From positions 1-64,000 of the forward strand of contig JAWQRO010000047.1 in the NCBI GenBank assembly GCA_033557835.1: a stretch of DNA of 64,000 bases, in the 5' to 3' direction. The stretch comes from Helochares maculicollis. Lineage: Eukaryota; Arthropoda; Insecta; Coleoptera; Hydrophilidae. Positions within the stretch are counted from its first letter, which is position 1. The number at the start of each line of letters is the position of its first letter. Made by a program: the position numbers and the translations under genes. The notes below the pieces were generated by a model. It was given only the letters and a program-made list of their open reading frames with translations, did no database searches and was not told the DNA's origin. This document shows, one piece after another, positions 13,301-32,250 of the stretch.

Positions 13301-15448
13301 TATGAATACTGAATCGATTCTTATAAGTTGAAGGAAATCGGTACTTTTATAATGGCGTCAGGGGTGTGTTATGTCCTATTATTCAAATTGTTTAACTTAT
13401 ATCCTGAAATTGGGCAAAAAATTGTCTAAGTGACAGTCCCAGAAAAATGTCTGCATCATCCAAATTAATGTTGTATTTTCCATTATCACGAACAAGACAT
13501 ATCAAATCAAACTCAGAATGTTTTTACTTTCACTTTATGGAAGAGTTTGGCTTTTAAAAAATTTATAAGCAAAGTAACTTATCAAATAAACTTTACATTT
13601 TAAATTATTGTAAATTCTCATTCATCATTTGTTTTGATTTAATGAATTTGCCCATTTACATCGCATTTTAAATCTCAATTTTGTTACTTGTGACAGCATC
13701 ACAATCTTTATAAAAAAAAATAACACAGTTATCACCACTTAATCACTCTTGTTAAAAAAACCGTGAAACTTGTTTTAATTTTAAAGAAGGATCTTTGCCT
13801 CAATTATTACCTGTAGGATCAACAATGTTTCAGGCAGCAATACCTCTAATAAATTAATCTTCACTCTTTTAAGTTTTCCGAAAAACAGCCCCACACATAT
13901 TTATTTGCTTTTAAGGGAGGATTTATATAATTTATAAGAGAAATCTTCATCCATTTAGTCCTTTGATTAAACATTTTTTGAAAATAGGCAAATGAAAGAT
14001 TCTTAATTCAGAAAGAAGATTTTAAAAGTGTAATATTTAAATCTGTACCATTTTTAGTTTTTAAAAATAAAAAGTAATTATTTAAACATCCGACCCTCGC
14101 TTTCACATTTTTAAGAATGAAATTTCGAAAATTCCTTTCTCATTCGGTGCCATCCTTGGTTCAGCAGTTTAGGCTGGATATTGATTAGTCACTTAGGGCA
14201 CAATAATAGATTTTATTATTGTATTTTAGGGTGCTATATTGTGTACTTTATACTATTTTTAACTTTAAATAAATTGTGGTAGTGTTTTTGATCTTTTGTT
14301 AGGCTTTAATGTACATTCATAATACATATGACAATATTTTAAATATTTACATGTATATTCATAGGTGATCTAAATTTAGTCACTATTGTTTCTTCAGACT
14401 TTGGTAATAAGCTTATTTATTTTTCATTTAATTATTCGTGCAATGCTTTGTTTAGAATTGGGAATATTCAAATTAAGTAGGCTGTGGAATGAAAAACAAT
14501 TACCAAAATTTTGCATGCATGTTTAAAGCTGTAAATTTTGTTTTTCCTTATATATTAAATTTATCATATCGAGTATTAATATCACAAATTGTATCTTAAA
14601 ATACTTTGATAAAATATGAACTAAAGAAGAAATGTTCTTACAATTGAAACAAAATTACCCGAAAGTACCTCAGCCTACTCAAGGACAGAAAAAATGTAGC
14701 TCAATACTTATTTCATTTAATAAATATAATTTTCGATGTTAATTGCTTTATTTGTTTATTTAATCAATAGATATATTCTCCTATGCAATTTTACATCAAC
14801 TATATTGACAGTTGTCTCTGAGACTAGTTCTTTTGTTTTATGTAGTTTTTAAAAATCAACTAGTATATCATAATAGTCATAAAATAAAACCAAAAAGTAT
14901 AAAAAAGAGCTATTAGAATATTGTAAAAACTCCCCTTGCAATAAAATTGTAAGATACTTACAGTAACAGAAAATTTCTATTTGAATAGTTTTAAATGTAA
15001 ACATTTATTTTAATTGATTATATACAAAATCAATAATAGAATAAGGACTTAAAGTTTGTGTCAGTGGTTGTAAATATAATCATAAAATAAATATAATAAT
15101 AAAAAGTCGATAATTAACAAAATTTCAGTAATAACTTAGTGGCATTAATTGTTCTCCATTCCATTAGCAATGAATAGTCATATTCATTTAACTGGAAACA
15201 AAAGTGATAGCTATACAATATAAGAATAATAATATTGCATAATAAAGTATGCTTACGTAAATATAGTATTACAATACATCTGATTTTTAAAAGCAAGAAT
15301 ACTCTCAACTTATTTAATTAAATTCATTTATCACATCAGTATTCAAAATTTGGATAGAATAAAATTTAATTTTATATCCTCATCACATGAAATTATAAAA
15401 AAACACATTCTTTCATCATCAACTATTCCACGACAATTTCATTGAAGC
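10331..15448. other. Gene-poor AT-rich spacer
   Basis: No convincing coding exons were found between the me31B 5' end and Kifbp. Predicted ORFs here are short, low in complexity and without recognisable motifs. The only coding-looking piece is an open frame without an ATG at 11277-11501, listed separately. Confidence 0.6.
11277..11501 (+). other. Open frame of unknown origin, 74 codons, no ATG
   Basis: The frame is open from an upstream stop to TAA at 11499-11501. It reads as acidic, polar protein-like sequence (SKDSDDNIEDPNLFLDK, later DRSKSPIDVNKWQNN) rather than the K/N/I/F noise of neighbouring DNA. There is no start codon. It may be a worn exon or the N-terminal part of an old transposase. 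I do not recognise it. Confidence 0.25.
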
Positions 15449-18400
15449 TTAACATCCCGGATTCAGCTGGCACTCACGTCTCAATTTTTTGATCTTATAT
15501 GGTAACAAATTCACCATTTCCTTTACAATATCTAATTCCATAGGTAAGAGTTCACCAACCTTTGGATTTGTCTCGCTCAAATCAGAAATTCGCTTGTAAG
15601 CATTATAACTATCCTCAGTGTGCTCCAATTGCACCGTTTTATCGAAGGATATATACCGGCTGTTCATAGCGCCTATATGGAAATAAGCTTGCAAATATGA
15701 CTTCAGCATATTTTCTCCCACACTACTTGGAATCCCCTCTCCATTATCTTTAAATGAATTTATGAAGCTCTTGTAATTCTCAATACTCTTCTCAACCAAA
15801 TTATTGATTTTGCTTAAAGCATGTGGTGTTGGTCGATCATCTGTTTCTCGCATTTTCTCTACTTTAATGTCCAAAATGTCAGTGTATATTTGGGCAAGAC
15901 TAAACCAAATTTGTCTACAGTAATTTACATAATAAACAGGATTTACCTCTTTGATGACACCTTCAAGTAAATCTGCAGCTCTTTTATAATATTTAGCCTG
16001 ATTTTCAGGGTTGTCGTCAAAAAATAGCAAACTCTGATACATTTGTGCTTGATCTTGTACAATCTCTATATAATCTGAAGCTAAGGTCTCCAGAGTATAA
16101 TAAGATTGCGCTTTGGTAAGCCAAGTCTGAATATTTAAAAATACCTTGCGAGCATCTGCAAGTACTAGGATAAACTGATCCGTAACTTGGTTCTCATATT
16201 CAGTTAAATCTAATGTGGGGAAAAATAAGTCTTTTAAGTCTTCGGCGTTTAATGTACTTTCTGGATCTAATTTCAATTTGGCCAAATCTGTACTTAATTC
16301 GCATATTGAATCTATATCATCTGAATGGTGAACAAGACGATCTTTCGAATTTGAAAGCAGCAACAAACCATATTTTGCCCAACATCTCGCAACATCTGCA
16401 CTCCTATGTTTAAAATTTTCTTCTTTAGCCGCATGATCTTCAGTATGGTCAGCGACTTGGTTTAGTTCATCTGCATATTTATCTAATATGTAACTACTGG
16501 CTGATAAGTGATGCCTGGCCTGTTTAAACCCATTTTTTTCCATGAAAAATTGTGAAAGGGTCGCCGTGTTTAAAGCCCAATCAATAGGTTCATAGTCTTT
16601 ACTTTCCAGCTGCCGTTTAAGTGTCCTATGGCAATAGACAGAGCTCTTCAAAGAATCGTCTAAAGCACCATAAATTTGGGCTAAGTAATATAAGGTCAAG
16701 GAATATAATTTTTCAAATTTCTCCCAAGCTAATTGTACATTGTAACTTTCTATATTTGGAACAAATAGTTCATTAATATCTATAGGATTCTTAGAGCTCT
16801 CCTTAAATTCGTTGTAGAAAAGTTCAGCCTTCTCTAAAAAAACTTTGGACTTCTCAGGATCCCTTTTGGACCATAAAATACCTAATTGGTTCAGGAGGCC
16901 TAACTGAATCGAAACTATTTCTGATCTCATTTCGTAGCCCTTTATTACTTCGGAACATTTGGTTAAGTACTTTTCCCCACTGCTTAATTCTTCAGTGTCG
17001 ACACATATTGTGGCCAGCGTAAGTTGAATAGCACCTTGCATTCCTGAAATAAATTGATATACGTGTGTTTAAATAATAGCATTATAAATATTCATATCAT
17101 TTTGATTTTTTATAATAATACTAATGTAGTTTTATTATTCATTTGTTATCTAGTGGGCCTTTAAATATTTGCAAGAACATTACTATCTAAATAAAGAAAA
17201 CGAATATGATCACTACACTGTTGTTGCTTTCAAAGATATATCACTAACTAATGTTCACACAAAATAAATATAGACATATTATTCCTTTGAACTCTGAATG
17301 GATTGAAGTACTTCAGTCTCTTACAATTTAAAAAGTGCAATTAGTTAATTTATATTATGCTTTAGCATTTGGTATAGTGATCTATGATAGATTTATTATT
17401 GGATACAACTTTATTATTTGTACATTATGCATAATTATCAAATTGTGCATAAATAATTTGTAAATACCAGGTGTGCAAGTTTAAAATGTCGATTTTTCAT
17501 GAAAACTTATTTATTCCAAGTATTCGCCTTCGCTTTTTACACACTTTATCCATCTCTCGAGCAATTTATGAATACCATTCCAACAGAAAGCTTCAACTGT
17601 CATTGATATTCATTCATCGAGTCATTTTTGTACATCATCGAAAATCTTGAAGTGTTACTCAGCCAGTGCGTATCTCGTCGATGAGAAGAAGTGATAATCA
17701 GAAGGTGCCAGGTCAGGTGAATATGGCGGATAAATAGGAGTTCCCAACCAAGCAAAAAATTCGTTTCTTAACCACTTTGGCTGAATGTGCAGGAGTTTTG
17801 TCATGCAGAAGTACTTTACTGTGTTTTAGAACCCAATCTGGGCGTTTTACGATCAAGGCATGGTTTAAATTGATCATTTGTAGTAGCAGATGGTATTAAC
17901 TGTTTCGCCATTTTTGAGAAACTGGTAGTACACTACTCCCTTCTGATCACACCACACACACAGCATTGTTTTCCTCCCAAAACAATCCGGTTTTGTACTC
18001 AAAACGATCCGGTTTTTTAATCAATGTTGGTGGTTGTCCTGACATTACCCACAATTTATTACGTTTGGGATTCTCAAAATATATCTATTTTTCATTGCCA
18101 GTTACAACTCGATGCAAAAAACAATTCTTTTATGGCGTAAATGCAGCATTTCGCACAGTTTTTTGTCTTTCCATCTGTTCTTCATTCAGTTTGTGTGGGA
18201 CTCATTTTCCAACCTTTTAAATCTTCCCCATGGCTCTCAGGCGATCGAAAATGGGTTGCTAAGTAACATGCAACTGCTCTACCATCATTTGTTGTGTTTG
18301 TGTATCGTCGTCATTTAATAATGCTTGTAATTCGTCGTCTTCAAACTTTTTTGGTCGATTTTCACGTTCTTTTTCGATAACATTGAAATCGCCACTTTTG

Positions 18401-20169
18401 AAACATTGAAACCAGAGCTCACAGGTCTTGATAGTTGGAGCAAGATCGCCATAAGTCTCTACAAGAATTCGATGACTTTTCGCTGCCTTTTTCTTTTGAT
18501 TGAACAAGAAAATCATTGCATGCCGCTAATGCTCTTTACTTGGCTTAAAATTCGACATGTTTAACACGAAAAAGAAGTATGCTACTAACTCGCAAACAAC
18601 TAAATGAATATGATGTTTTGTAGTGGGCAGCCTTACCAAAAAAATGGTGCTTTGGGTTTCAAAGGTTACTTCAATAGATTTCAGGCGCCATCTCTTGACA
18701 ACAAAACATTTTAAACTTACGCACATGGTATATATTTTCTAGTAGAGCAGTCACTTGTTTTTAATTTAATCTCTAGTGTAATTACATGGCCTGCTGCAGA
18801 ATTAAGTCAACTCTATATAAAATAATTTAACCTATGAATGGTTCCCCTTAGTAGGAATAATATTGGCAAATATAACTCGCTATACAATTGATGGCCACAT
18901 GAAAGATGAGGATTTAAAAATCCGTTTCTGAAAAGGGATACAAATATTTTGGTTAACGGTGTCTGAGTATCACTTTCAATTATTAGTAAATTGTTTGAAA
19001 TTAAAGACACTTGCAATGAGAAAAAATTAAACTATAAGTTGATGGTTTTCCGAGAAGTGTTTGGGGAAGCATTTTATAATGAAAAAATAGTTTCCTTCAG
19101 CAGAATTCGCAATTTATCAGCAGATAAATAAAAGTAGGATTCCTTAAAGTTGGATAAGTATGGTATCTTGATGGCCTGAGAGTCCAAAACATGTTATGCT
19201 TTAAATACCTAAATATATACAGGTAAAGGATTAACATCAGAAAATTGGGAATATCTCTTTAACTTCTCTCGATTTTACATACAGTCTCCATTGCCTCTTT
19301 CTTTTGAACTAGACTATTGGATATGATTCGAAAGTCTGGGTTGCATTCCATTTTGGTGCAAATTGCTATCAGATTCTAATCCATCAGATAATACTTCATC
19401 TAGCAACAGCAGTGAATATGCTTTCTTTTTGTTCATTGTAATATACATGACAATTTTTATTGTAAATTTAGAAATAAATACACAAGCAAATAATTACATA
19501 TTTCCTATAAAAAAAAATAACAGAATGTCAGTAATAGTAATTTACAGGTCAGCTAGTCTGCTTGGAATTTGCCTTACTGTGTTATATAAATGGAACAGTG
19601 TGAGTTATAAGGTTAGGAATGAATCCACAACATGATTTTAAATAGCGTTTATCTGCATTTATAGGTTTGAGCTTTTTGTTGATGATTACAAATGCAGTCC
19701 TGCTGTTCCGAAAAGTGCTATTTTATAATGAAGATCTTTTACGTTGTGTGGGGCTCTACCTGTATGGAATATTTGCATTATAAATATAGCCTTGTATACC
19801 TAAATGATCAGCAAAAGCAATACGAAACTTGCCTATTAAGAAACAATGCCACTATGGATTCCATAAAATAAGCCATCACAGACATATAAAGAATGTAACA
19901 ATATCTATTATAAGTTATATATTCAATATATGAACATTTTCTATAACGCAATACCTACCAATTAACTTCAAATGCTGATTTGTGTCCGGTACTTCAGATC
20001 TAATTAAATTCTCTACATTGCTGTTCATACCAAGCAGTATTTCCTTCGCTAAATATTTGGAAATAAAGGGCGCACTTTCTGGATCATGTTTACTATCTTC
20101 TTCCACCAATTTCTTTACTTTTTCGTAGCGCTCTTGGAGGTCAACGAGAGACTCCTTAGTTATCGTCAT
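15449..20169 (-). CDS. Kifbp: KIF-binding protein (KBP/KIFBP) homolog
   Basis: Helical TPR-like protein that binds kinesin motor domains and controls their microtubule attachment (family knowledge). There are two coding exons: 20169-19959 (70 codons plus 1 base, starts MTITKESLVDL) and 17043-15449 (ends RRECQLNPGC, stop). The junction donor GTAGGT and acceptor TTTCAG give ...HLKLIG|MQGAIQLTL in frame. The product is 601 residues, close to the roughly 620 of vertebrate KBP. Family-typical stretches include LAQIYGALDDSLKSSVYCH and the segment around CRQIWFSLAQIYTDILDIK. The 2.9-kb intron contains a decayed mariner in the same orientation. The start is supported by the ATG being the first in exon 1. 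Confidence 0.93.
17467..18728 (-). mobile_element. Mos1-like mariner, copy A (complete ends, dead gene)
   Basis: This 1262-base element is bounded by TA target duplications (17465-17466 and 18729-18730). The inverted ends are CCAGGTGTGCAAGTTTAAAA and, on the other strand, CCATGTGCGTAAGTTTAAAA. They resemble Drosophila Mos1 ends. The minus strand holds an N-terminal transposase piece (18516-18259: MIFLFNQKKKAAKSHRILVE, then helix-turn-helix text), followed by shifted remnants. In the first catalytic block, D is replaced by N and the nearby W by a stop (TGNEK*). It lies in the Kifbp intron. Confidence 0.9.
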
Positions 20170-22260
20170 GATTAAACTAATTCATAAAATTGAACGTATC
20201 ACTTGTAAAATAAAATATATTTCAGGTTAGAAACTTGTTTGTAAAACTATATAGTTTCAATATATGCATCAGCTGTGCGAAAGCCATCTATTGAATAAAA
20301 ACGCACCAGCCAATCAAAAAGTTAGAAACCGCTGAAAAGCATTTCCGGCTCAAATACAGTTGATTTCCCGCCATATCAATAAGACAAATTTGTCTATTAT
20401 GATTGGAAAATTTGTATTTGATCGTAACTTTTAAACCCTTTTTCTTACCCAAGAAATAACATGCAACAAATTAACAGTATTAGAGTCAGTACGAATGCCA
20501 TTCTCACATGAAAATATTCTGACAAATACTTACTAAACTTACAACTTTATTCAACAATATTAGAACACAATTAGCCTGAAATTTTCTATTTATAATTATT
20601 GAATAATCGAATCCAATTATCATTCTACTACTTTTAGATTGACATATTTTTATGTACATATGTTTAATACTTTTGCACCTTTTTTAAACAATACCCATTT
20701 CAAGGCTAATTGTGACTCATTTATTTAATTCAGAAATTCAAGATTTTCAATCTTGTTGATTTTGATATGTGATATGTACGATTTAAAAATTATAAACTTT
20801 ATCTTTACTTTAGTATTCATGATATATTTAACGTTGATAATACAGGACTTAATATTTTGAAGTAAAAAAAAATACATATTCTTTTTTAGGTCTTAAGGAT
20901 ATTCATTTTACATTCTAGATTTTAAATTTTGAAATACTAAAATTTTTAAAGCTGGCTCTTTTAGTGATTCATCTCGAATCCTTCATTTTGATGCTGTAAT
21001 CTTAGATTCTCAATCCTGATCATGTATATGTTAAAATTTGAATTTTTCATTTTTGACTCTCATTCAAAATTCATTGAAATAAAAGCTAGAAGTTTTTATC
21101 TTTCATAATAAGAAGTACAATACAGTCACATTGCCAATACTAACGTACGCAAATAAAACCTGGGACAAAAACAAGACATGTAGATCAATACAATAAAGAG
21201 AAAACATATAAAGAAGACAGCAGGAGCATTTAAATTAGACAAAATACAAAATAAACAGATCAGAAGCCAAAGAAAGATCATGACAGATTTATAAAAAAAA
21301 CTTGTGGATGTGGGTGGACACAGAAGGGAGGAGAGGGAAGACACAAGAGAGCGTAGAAACAATTAATCAAAGACCTAACACCAAAAATATTTTACATCCA
21401 ACAATCGTAGAAGTTGTAGAAATAACTTCTTGTACACATATTATAAATAAGCAAAATTGTGAAAATTAACAATTTGTTTTAAATGTGCCTTAAACTTATC
21501 TACCATATTTGGCATGTAATGTCTTTTAATAGTATTACATTTTTCGATATGACTTGTATCTCCTTAGACAGTTCCCCACCATTCCTAACAAATATTCAAA
21601 TTTTGTTTTAATTTTTTCTTGTCAAACAATTTAATATTTTTATTTTGTGACTTTTGGATGTACTTTACAAAACTACACTCTATTGGGCGATATATAATGC
21701 TAAGTAAGTACTTCATTGAGCCAAAATAATAAGCACTTTTTAAAATTACATTATAACAATAAATTTCGAAAGGTCTTAATAATTTTTGCAATTTGAAAAC
21801 AGTTCAGTTTCTTACATGAATGTGGCTTTTACGATTAAAGCTTACTAAGGTACGCAAATTCTTAGCCTGTTTGGAATAAGTAAAACTCATTTCCGAAAAC
21901 TTTAAAATGAATAGACGAAATTAAAGAATGACCTAACAGACATGTAAGAGGCTCAAAGATAATTAGTTACATTCAGCCCAACTGTCTGTAAATTTTTGAG
22001 GGTTGGAAAAGAAACAATGATGAAATTTCTTATTACTGCATTGTTCAAAATAAAAATGCACGGTTATTACATTCTTCGGTAAAAACATATCAAAAACTTT
22101 TATACCAGTCTCTATAAGGAGAACCCTGGCCAGCTTGTGATTTAAGCGCAGGCGCCTTTTAAATTCTGATCCCTCCTCTATCGACTTGTACTTTCGTCCT
22201 TCAGTAGAGGTCAATTTTGAAGTCTACTCTTGCCGAGAGGGTTATATTTTATCAGGTTCG
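20170..22260. other. Divergent Kifbp/Tpi intergenic region with a probable Tpi 5' UTR exon
   Basis: The genes on either side are transcribed away from each other. A consensus donor at 22261 (TTCG|GTAAGTTTT) and an acceptor ending at 22602 (TTTATTTCAG|GACG) suggest that a noncoding first Tpi exon ends at 22260 and the second begins at 22603. The rest is AT-rich with no coding signal that I trust. Promoters are presumed but not recognised by motif. Confidence 0.45.
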
Positions 22261-22574
22261 GTAAGTTTTAATAGGGTTTAAGCCGAAAGTAAATTATAAA
22301 AAATGTTGAATATATCAAGTAATTTATTGTTGCATACAGGAATTTCTAATATATAGAAAATTATAATTTCTCGTTTATACTTATTTTTTCGTTGTTCATG
22401 TTCCTTATTTGACGAATTGAGTTAATTAGTATATAGTGTAATATGTTTAGATTTTGTATTTGAAATCTTTATTTTGTGAAATTGTTTCCATGTATGTGAA
22501 TTTGTATTAATAGATTTTATTAGTAAAAGAAACAAGATATAAGGTGATTTATTATGTAAGAGTTTTATATATGA

Positions 22575-29329
<6,755 letters not shown>

Positions 29330-29899
29330 ACATTTATTATACATATTTTAATATTTAAAATGAGATAACTTTATAAAACTTTGGGGCTCTTAATTTGTGG
29401 AATGAAAATATCATGCAAGTGATTTGGAACTTAAAAATATGGGATAATGAATGTAAATATTGATAATTAGTTATACTTTATATGTCTATAATACGTAAGA
29501 AATTTTAATTTCCACATAAAATGTTTAATCAAATGTATCACCTATTTCATTTTTATATTATTATATTGATGTAGATTGGAAGAAGTGTGTAGATAAAGTT
29601 GAATATTAGTCATATTAAATGTTTAACATTAGAAGCATTTTAAGAAATGTGTATAAAGATATCTCATTTGATTTTTTTATTGTTATACCTTTAATGGTGC
29701 AAAAAGGGCAATATCCCATTAATTTATAAAGCTTTATTGATTTGTTTTTTTTTCATTATTTTTAGAGAGCAACAATGTAGAGCAGTGGATGCCCAATAAT
29801 AGACACTGTAAATTTTTCTTGTATTCAAAATTTATTGTGAAATTTTATTGAAATATATATTGCCTGTTAAAATGATTATTTCTTAATTGAAAACCTACT

Positions 29900-31437
29900 C
29901 ACTATGAAACATGTTCCTCGAGTTACGATAACTGTCAAATATTTTGGCAAGTACTTGTTTCTGGTAAAGTGCTGTTTCCGACTCCATCAATTACCTATTT
30001 TTACAAACTTTGCATTCTTGCTTTGAAACACTATCAACATGACTTCGAGGGGAGGTTGTCTGCAGAGGTGTACGTTCCCTTCTTGAAATTATCACTATGC
30101 TACTACTTCATTTGAGCCTGGGGATTCTCTTGTCTCTCATTGCCTTCATTGTGCCTTAATAAGGTCTTCATGATTTTATCAAAACCTTCACTCATACTTA
30201 TGCTTCTAGGTATTTTGATATCTAGTCTGATTTGTTGCCATTATTATATATCTTGTGCCTGGAGGATTCAGAATTTTTCCTGCTGTACAGGATTTCCTCA
30301 TCATTCTTATAATGCTGTAGATATGCTTTCAAATATCTGTATCTTGACAAGATCTGCATCACATGATAGTTCACCTTTCCATGTTACTGTTTTGTTTACA
30401 TTGCTACATGTAGAATGGGCCATCTTGCCCATTCTTCTGTTAAAGATTTTTCATCTTTCATCATTCTTGTTATGCTGTAGATATGCTTTTAAATATCTGT
30501 ATCTTGACAAGATCTGCATCACATGATAGTTCACCTTTCCATGTTACTGTTTTGTTTACATTGCTACATGTAGGATGGGCCATCTTGCCCATTCTTCTGT
30601 TAAAAATTTTTCATCTTTCAACCATAATCTTTTTCTTTTGTTTTCTTGGTTTTCATCTCTCCACTCTGCTTACCTTTTCCTCACTCAGCACTTCAAACTC
30701 CCACTAGAAATGTTTCTTTCTTCACTGTCATACATGCAGCTGATCCTCAATTATTTGCTTTTTTTATGGCGCCTACCATGTTTCTGAATTTGGCATTTTT
30801 AGTTCATCTCATCTTATTTCCACAATATGTGTTAGTATGGACTTCTCTATACTGCTATACAATTGTCTTTTGCTGATCTGAAGCCCTTTGGTTTGTGTCA
30901 GTGTTGTCAGGGCTGCTTATATTTTTTGTGTAATTTTATGCAGTCCACTGAGGTAACACCCCTACTTTCAATTACAAAATGGAATTCCTTGCTTCCCTCG
31001 AAACACTAAAGCTTTTGTCTTTCCTGTATTGATTTGAAGCACCTTTCCCTTTGCTTAACATTTAACCACATTTTCTGCAGATTTCTTTACAAACAGTACT
31101 TTTTCCATTTTGAATGATGTGACCAGAGCCAAATCATGATGTCCTATCAGCTTCTTCTTAGTAGCAGTGTGAAGTCTCAGTTGTAAAAGATCTTCCATGC
31201 CAGTGAATTCAACATTAAGCCCTGTGGTACTCTGCATATAATGTTTACTTCCTCATTTCTTTGTTTATGTCACATGATAAGCCTTTTATGTAACAGATCC
31301 TGTACTATGTTAATTCAGGGCTCGTTGCTGAAGACTGTCAATGTGTCAAACGTCCTGATGGCAAAACATTTAGGAGCAATTATCATCTCATTGCTGCATG
31401 AAAATCATGCATATATTTGATGGTAATGACACTACAC
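29900..31437 (-). mobile_element. Dead LINE (non-LTR retrotransposon) fragment
   Basis: On the minus strand, broken reverse-transcriptase text can be followed. A CRVPQG block (compare VPQGSVLGP of LINE RTs) lies near 31225. A segment reading KLIGHHDLALV at about 31155-31120 stands where active enzymes have FADD-LALV. The sequence KTKALVFR follows near 31015, as after the palm domain. The YADD/FADD aspartates are partly lost and there are many stops, so it is inactive. The order matches R1/jockey-like elements. Both boundaries are approximate. A 160-base tandem duplication lies inside. Confidence 0.6.
30301..30620. repeat. 160-bp tandem duplication, two units
   Basis: Bases 30301-30460 and 30461-30620 are nearly identical; for example ATCTTGACAAGATCTGCATC is repeated exactly 160 bases apart. 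Only a few substitutions separate the units. The duplication lies within the dead LINE and explains the repeated peptide seen in the overlapping ORFs on the plus strand. Confidence 0.93.
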
Positions 31438-32250
31438 AAAATAAATTTAATAATTTATTACTTATTGCAAATTTAACACTTAGACAATATAAAGGTTTAT
31501 CTCTTAAACTGTACGTCATAAATAAAAATATGTTACATTCAACTAAATTAATAATACAATAATATATTCATTTAAATGTAAGCAATAATAAAGTTTTTAT
31601 CTAAAAATATCTACGAATCACGATGTTTCAACAGTAGTTTAGAACAACTCTATTACACTAAAATAATTTTTAGTTTCATCAATTTGAATCTTTAAGGTCA
31701 CTAATATCAACTTGATGATAATGAACAGACATTTTTATTTTTAGTTCATTAAGTACCTTTTATCTTTTCGTCTCATTTCATGCGCAATTGTAAAGCTGAA
31801 GAATTTAGCAAGAATACTTTAGGCTTTAAAAAAGTTTATTTTTGTAAAAACATCCGATTTAAATTTTGTAATTAGCTGAAACTTTCTTTATCAAAGTAAT
31901 TTTATGGGTATAAACTGTTCCATTCACAAAAAAATATTTTTACTCTTTTTCCACTAAATGTTTTAAAAATCTAGAAGTCTTTGAATGAACTGAAAATATA
32001 CCATCTGTAAGTCTATTCTTAAAACTACTTCGTTTATAAGCATGATTCTTTAATTACTTTCACTCAACATTATAATTAGCAAAATGCAGCTCTGTTCATT
32101 CAATTTTTAATTATGTACCTATCTTAATTTTTTGTTTAGTTTATATATATTCTTTATATGATAAGATCAAAAAATGTACATTTAGACCTTGATTTAAGTA
32201 TAATAATCACCAACAAAAATAAACTTTACCAACCAATAACTGCGTGGACA
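31438..32250. other. Spacer downstream of TBC1D23
   Basis: AT-rich 3' flank of TBC1D23, probably including its 3' UTR (the gene is read leftward). No genes or clear repeats were seen. Confidence 0.5.

Noticed and set aside
30140..30876. Overlapping Leu/Phe-rich ORFs on the plus strand as a membrane protein family
   Set aside because: They are the antisense of a dead LINE, and the repeated peptide is due to a 160-base tandem duplication.
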